Shown here: in pieces, positions 62,417-64,000 of the stretch | Position numbering within the stretch: position 1 is the stretch's first letter | Layout of the letters: each line of letters starts with the position of its first letter | Assembly: GCA_947494675.1 (NCBI GenBank) | Contig: CANLVP010000002.1 | Location: forward strand, 1,104,920 to 1,168,919 | Origin: an uncultured Paracoccaceae bacterium | Lineage (GTDB): Bacteria; Pseudomonadota; Alphaproteobacteria; Rhodobacterales; Rhodobacteraceae | DNA: 64,000 nucleotides | Direction of reading: 5' to 3' | The notes under the pieces: generated by a model | Databases searched by the model: none | What the model was told of the DNA's origin: nothing | What the model saw: only the letters and a program-made list of their open reading frames with translations | Translations under genes and position numbers: made by a program

Positions 62417-62996
62417 TCGTGACCTGGGGCGCGGCGACCGCGTTAGATGAAGACACAAGGCCCGTTGGGTCCATGCGGGCGTCATCAAGGTTCCACTCCA
62501 GACCCGTTGTCGTCACCTTCGCGGTCTGCATCGGCAAGAGCGCAATCCGTGTCCCCACCGGGCAGTTCAGGGTCACGGGTTTAGTCAGCAGGACCACCAC
62601 GTCGGTTTCATCCACAAGGATCACCCGCTTGTCCGGGTAGCGGGTCAGCGTGTTGAGCACCGAAAACGTATGATCCAGCCGCCCGCCCAGAAACCCAGCG
62701 GCCAACATCAGCGGCGCTTGCACGCTTTGCAGCACCTTTTCAAAATCTGTGGTATCCTTATCGTCAATCTGATGCAGTTGATCGCGAAATGCCGCACGCG
62801 CGGCGTGCGATAGACTGTCCAGATCACCGATCACCGCAAGCGGCGTCAGCCCAGCGGACAGGGCCACATCGGCCCCACCATCTGCCGCCACGATTTTTTG
62901 GGCGCGGCTTAGACAAATGTTAAGAACAGTCGGCGAAACATCAGCCCCACCTAGCAGCGTAAAAGGCGCCGTTTCATGCACAATCAGGTCAAACAT
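62337..62996 (-). CDS. thiN: Thiamine diphosphokinase
   Basis: This 219-residue enzyme converts thiamine to thiamine diphosphate. Signatures: IVAADGGADVALSAGLTPLAVIGDLDSL (in parts: IVAADGGAD, PLAVIGDLDS), KDTTDFEKVL and GFLGGRLDHTFSVL. ATG 62996 is chosen over the TTG at 62999. The C-terminus overlaps the transporter gene on the other strand by 80 bp (62337-62416). Confidence 0.93.
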   Translation of the reverse strand: MFDLIVHETAPFTLLGGADVSPTVLNICLSRAQKIVAADGGADVALSAGLTPLAVIGDLDSLSHAARAAFRDQLHQIDDKDTTDFEKVLQSVQAPLMLAAGFLGGRLDHTFSVLNTLTRYPDKRVILVDETDVVVLLTKPVTLNCPVGTRIALLPMQTAKVTTTGLEWNLDDARMDPTGLVSSSNAVAAPQVTITPAGPVLLTLPLAELDAVIAAVHGQ

Positions 62997-63135
62997 CAAC
63001 GATTGTTCTTAAATCTGCGACAATTCTTATTCTCGTCACGAAATGATCCCAAAGATATCATGGTTCCGTTCCCGGTTGAGAACCAATTGTTGGTGAACAA
63101 GGTGTCACTGGGCATGAAAGAAAGCGAGCAAAAAC

Positions 63136-64000
63136 ATGGTTGAGTCGAGCAAAATCCTCACCGTCTCATACGGCACATTTTCGTGCACGTTGGAAGGTTT
63201 TGAAGATTCCTTTTCCACGATGAAGGCAATTGCAGAATATTTCCGCGATTTGGCTGCAGGTGATCGGTATTTCGGGGCGGAACCCCCGGCCCCTGATGTG
63301 GAGATGCTCAGCCGCATTGCAGAGCGTGAAATCGCAGGCCGTGTTGAGGCGGAGGCGACCAAGGACGGTGTGCACCTGCGCGCGACGACACCCGCGATTG
63401 CTGCCGCTGAACCCGCAATGCCGCCAGAGCCACAGCGCCCTGCTGCGGCCCCCGACATGGCCGACCTTGCCGACATGGGTCAGGACGAGATGATCGCCGA
63501 GGCATCTGCCGAAGAGGTTGAGGACGTACCAGTTGACCTGGTTGCCGCTGATGAAAGCGCCGCAGAAGATGTGGCCGATATCGTTGAGGATGCCGCTGCC
63601 GAGGCGCAGGCGTTCTTTGAGCAGCCCACCGAGGTTGAAACGGCTGAGGTCGAAGAGGTGTCCTATGAAGCACCGCAGACCGCCCCGGCCCATCCCGACC
63701 CCAGCAGCGTTGCTGCCAAACTGCAGCGCATCCGCGCGGTTGTTGGTCAGTCTGATGAGGCCGAGGAAGAGGGCTTTGCCGAAGACCTGAATGATACCGC
63801 TGACCTCGACAGCGTCGCAGAAGACGAGATGCCGGTTGAGATGGCCGAAGCTGACGTTGCGGGTGACGATCTGGTCGAAGACGTGGTGGCTGAGGACGAC
63901 GTGTCCGAGGCCATTGAAGAAATTGAGGCTGAGGCTGAGGCTGAGGCTGAGGCTGAGGCTGAGGCTGAGGCTGAGGCTGAGGCTGAGGCTGAGGCTGAGG
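63136..64000 (+). CDS. Glu/Ala-rich protein with conserved N-terminus, 5' part only
   Basis: The frame opens at ATG 63136 and runs off the right edge (288 residues visible). The N-terminus ([56 protein letters not shown]) is well ordered and looks like a conserved Rhodobacterales family. Beyond about residue 90 it becomes acidic and Ala/Glu/Asp-rich, apparently disordered. From residue 264 the gene is a pure GAGGCT repeat coding Glu-Ala. Function is unknown. Confidence 0.8.
   Translation, partial: MVESSKILTVSYGTFSCTLEGFEDSFSTMKAIAEYFRDLAAGDRYFGAEPPAPDVEMLSRIAEREIAGRVEAEATKDGVHLRATTPAIAAAEPAMPPEPQRPAAAPDMADLADMGQDEMIAEASAEEVEDVPVDLVAADESAAEDVADIVEDAAAEAQAFFEQPTEVETAEVEEVSYEAPQTAPAHPDPSSVAAKLQRIRAVVGQSDEAEEEGFAEDLNDTADLDSVAEDEMPVEMAEADVAGDDLVEDVVAEDDVSEAIEEIEAEAEAEAEAEAEAEAEAEAEAEAE
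63925..64000 (+). repeat. GAGGCT hexanucleotide tandem repeat, runs off the window
   Basis: Uninterrupted GAGGCT units run from 63925 to the edge (76 bases, 12.7 units), in frame as Glu-Ala. Because the unit is six bases, length change alters the protein length without breaking the frame. Confidence 0.95.

Noticed and set aside
63925..64000. Phase-variable on/off switch
   Set aside because: The unit is six bases, so slippage keeps the reading frame.

Overview
The window looks like a chromosome segment of a marine Rhodobacterales (Roseobacter-group) alphaproteobacterium. The grounds are high GC with GC-rich third codon positions, a split histidine cluster (hisBH, hisA, hisFE) with unrelated genes between the parts, hflK-hflC-DUF2065 beside a Do-type protease, cobT/cobS back to back, gor near rpiA, and a large Glu/Ala-rich protein at the right edge. 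I do not assign a genus. No sequence search was run, so family names come from recognising motifs by eye.

Region 1 (1-809): the tail of a metallophosphoesterase gene and a tRNA-Gly(GCC) gene. Region 2 (792-21188): a 20.4 kb integrated element in the 3' end of that tRNA. Its ends are an exact 18-bp direct repeat (792-809 and 21171-21188). An exact 20-bp repeat carrying two GTTGTAC sites lies just inside each end (920-939 and 21106-21125). The tRNA's probable original terminator is now on the far side, at 21200-21231.

Inside the element, in order: a tyrosine integrase and an AlpA-like protein; an AT-richer restriction-modification-like cassette (small regulator, C5 cytosine methyltransferase, PD-(D/E)XK-like protein, AIPR-family protein); a short catalytic-core-only tyrosine recombinase with repeated GACTTCCG motifs around it; an orphan membrane protein; two divergent replication-relaxation-like genes; a small conserved-looking gene plus an HerA/VirD4-like ATPase; an N6-methylase-like protein without a visible NPPY motif; a second VirD4/TraG-like ATPase; a DUF4403-like lipoprotein and a DUF1640-like coiled-coil protein; a CHC2-TOPRIM primase; a 525-bp gene-free stretch with a nested foldable structure and iteron-like palindromes; and two DNA-binding proteins. 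It reads as an integrative element that can replicate and perhaps be mobilised, carrying defence cargo. No canonical relaxase and no secretion-channel genes are visible.

Region 3 (21200-64000) is ordinary chromosome. It holds a PAS-GGDEF-EAL protein; the histidine genes with a caspase/DUF302 pair between hisA and hisF; rlmB; tRNA-Tyr; a glycosyltransferase-like gene; metY; a very long PPLRP-repeat protein with a PilP-like end; hpd with a divergent Lrp-type regulator; a Kef-type antiporter; cobT/cobS; ferredoxin; a Popeye-like protein; a Do-type protease; hflK/hflC; gor; an RTX protein; rpiA; sdaA; thiN; and the start of a Glu/Ala-rich protein whose gene enters a GAGGCT hexanucleotide repeat at the window edge.
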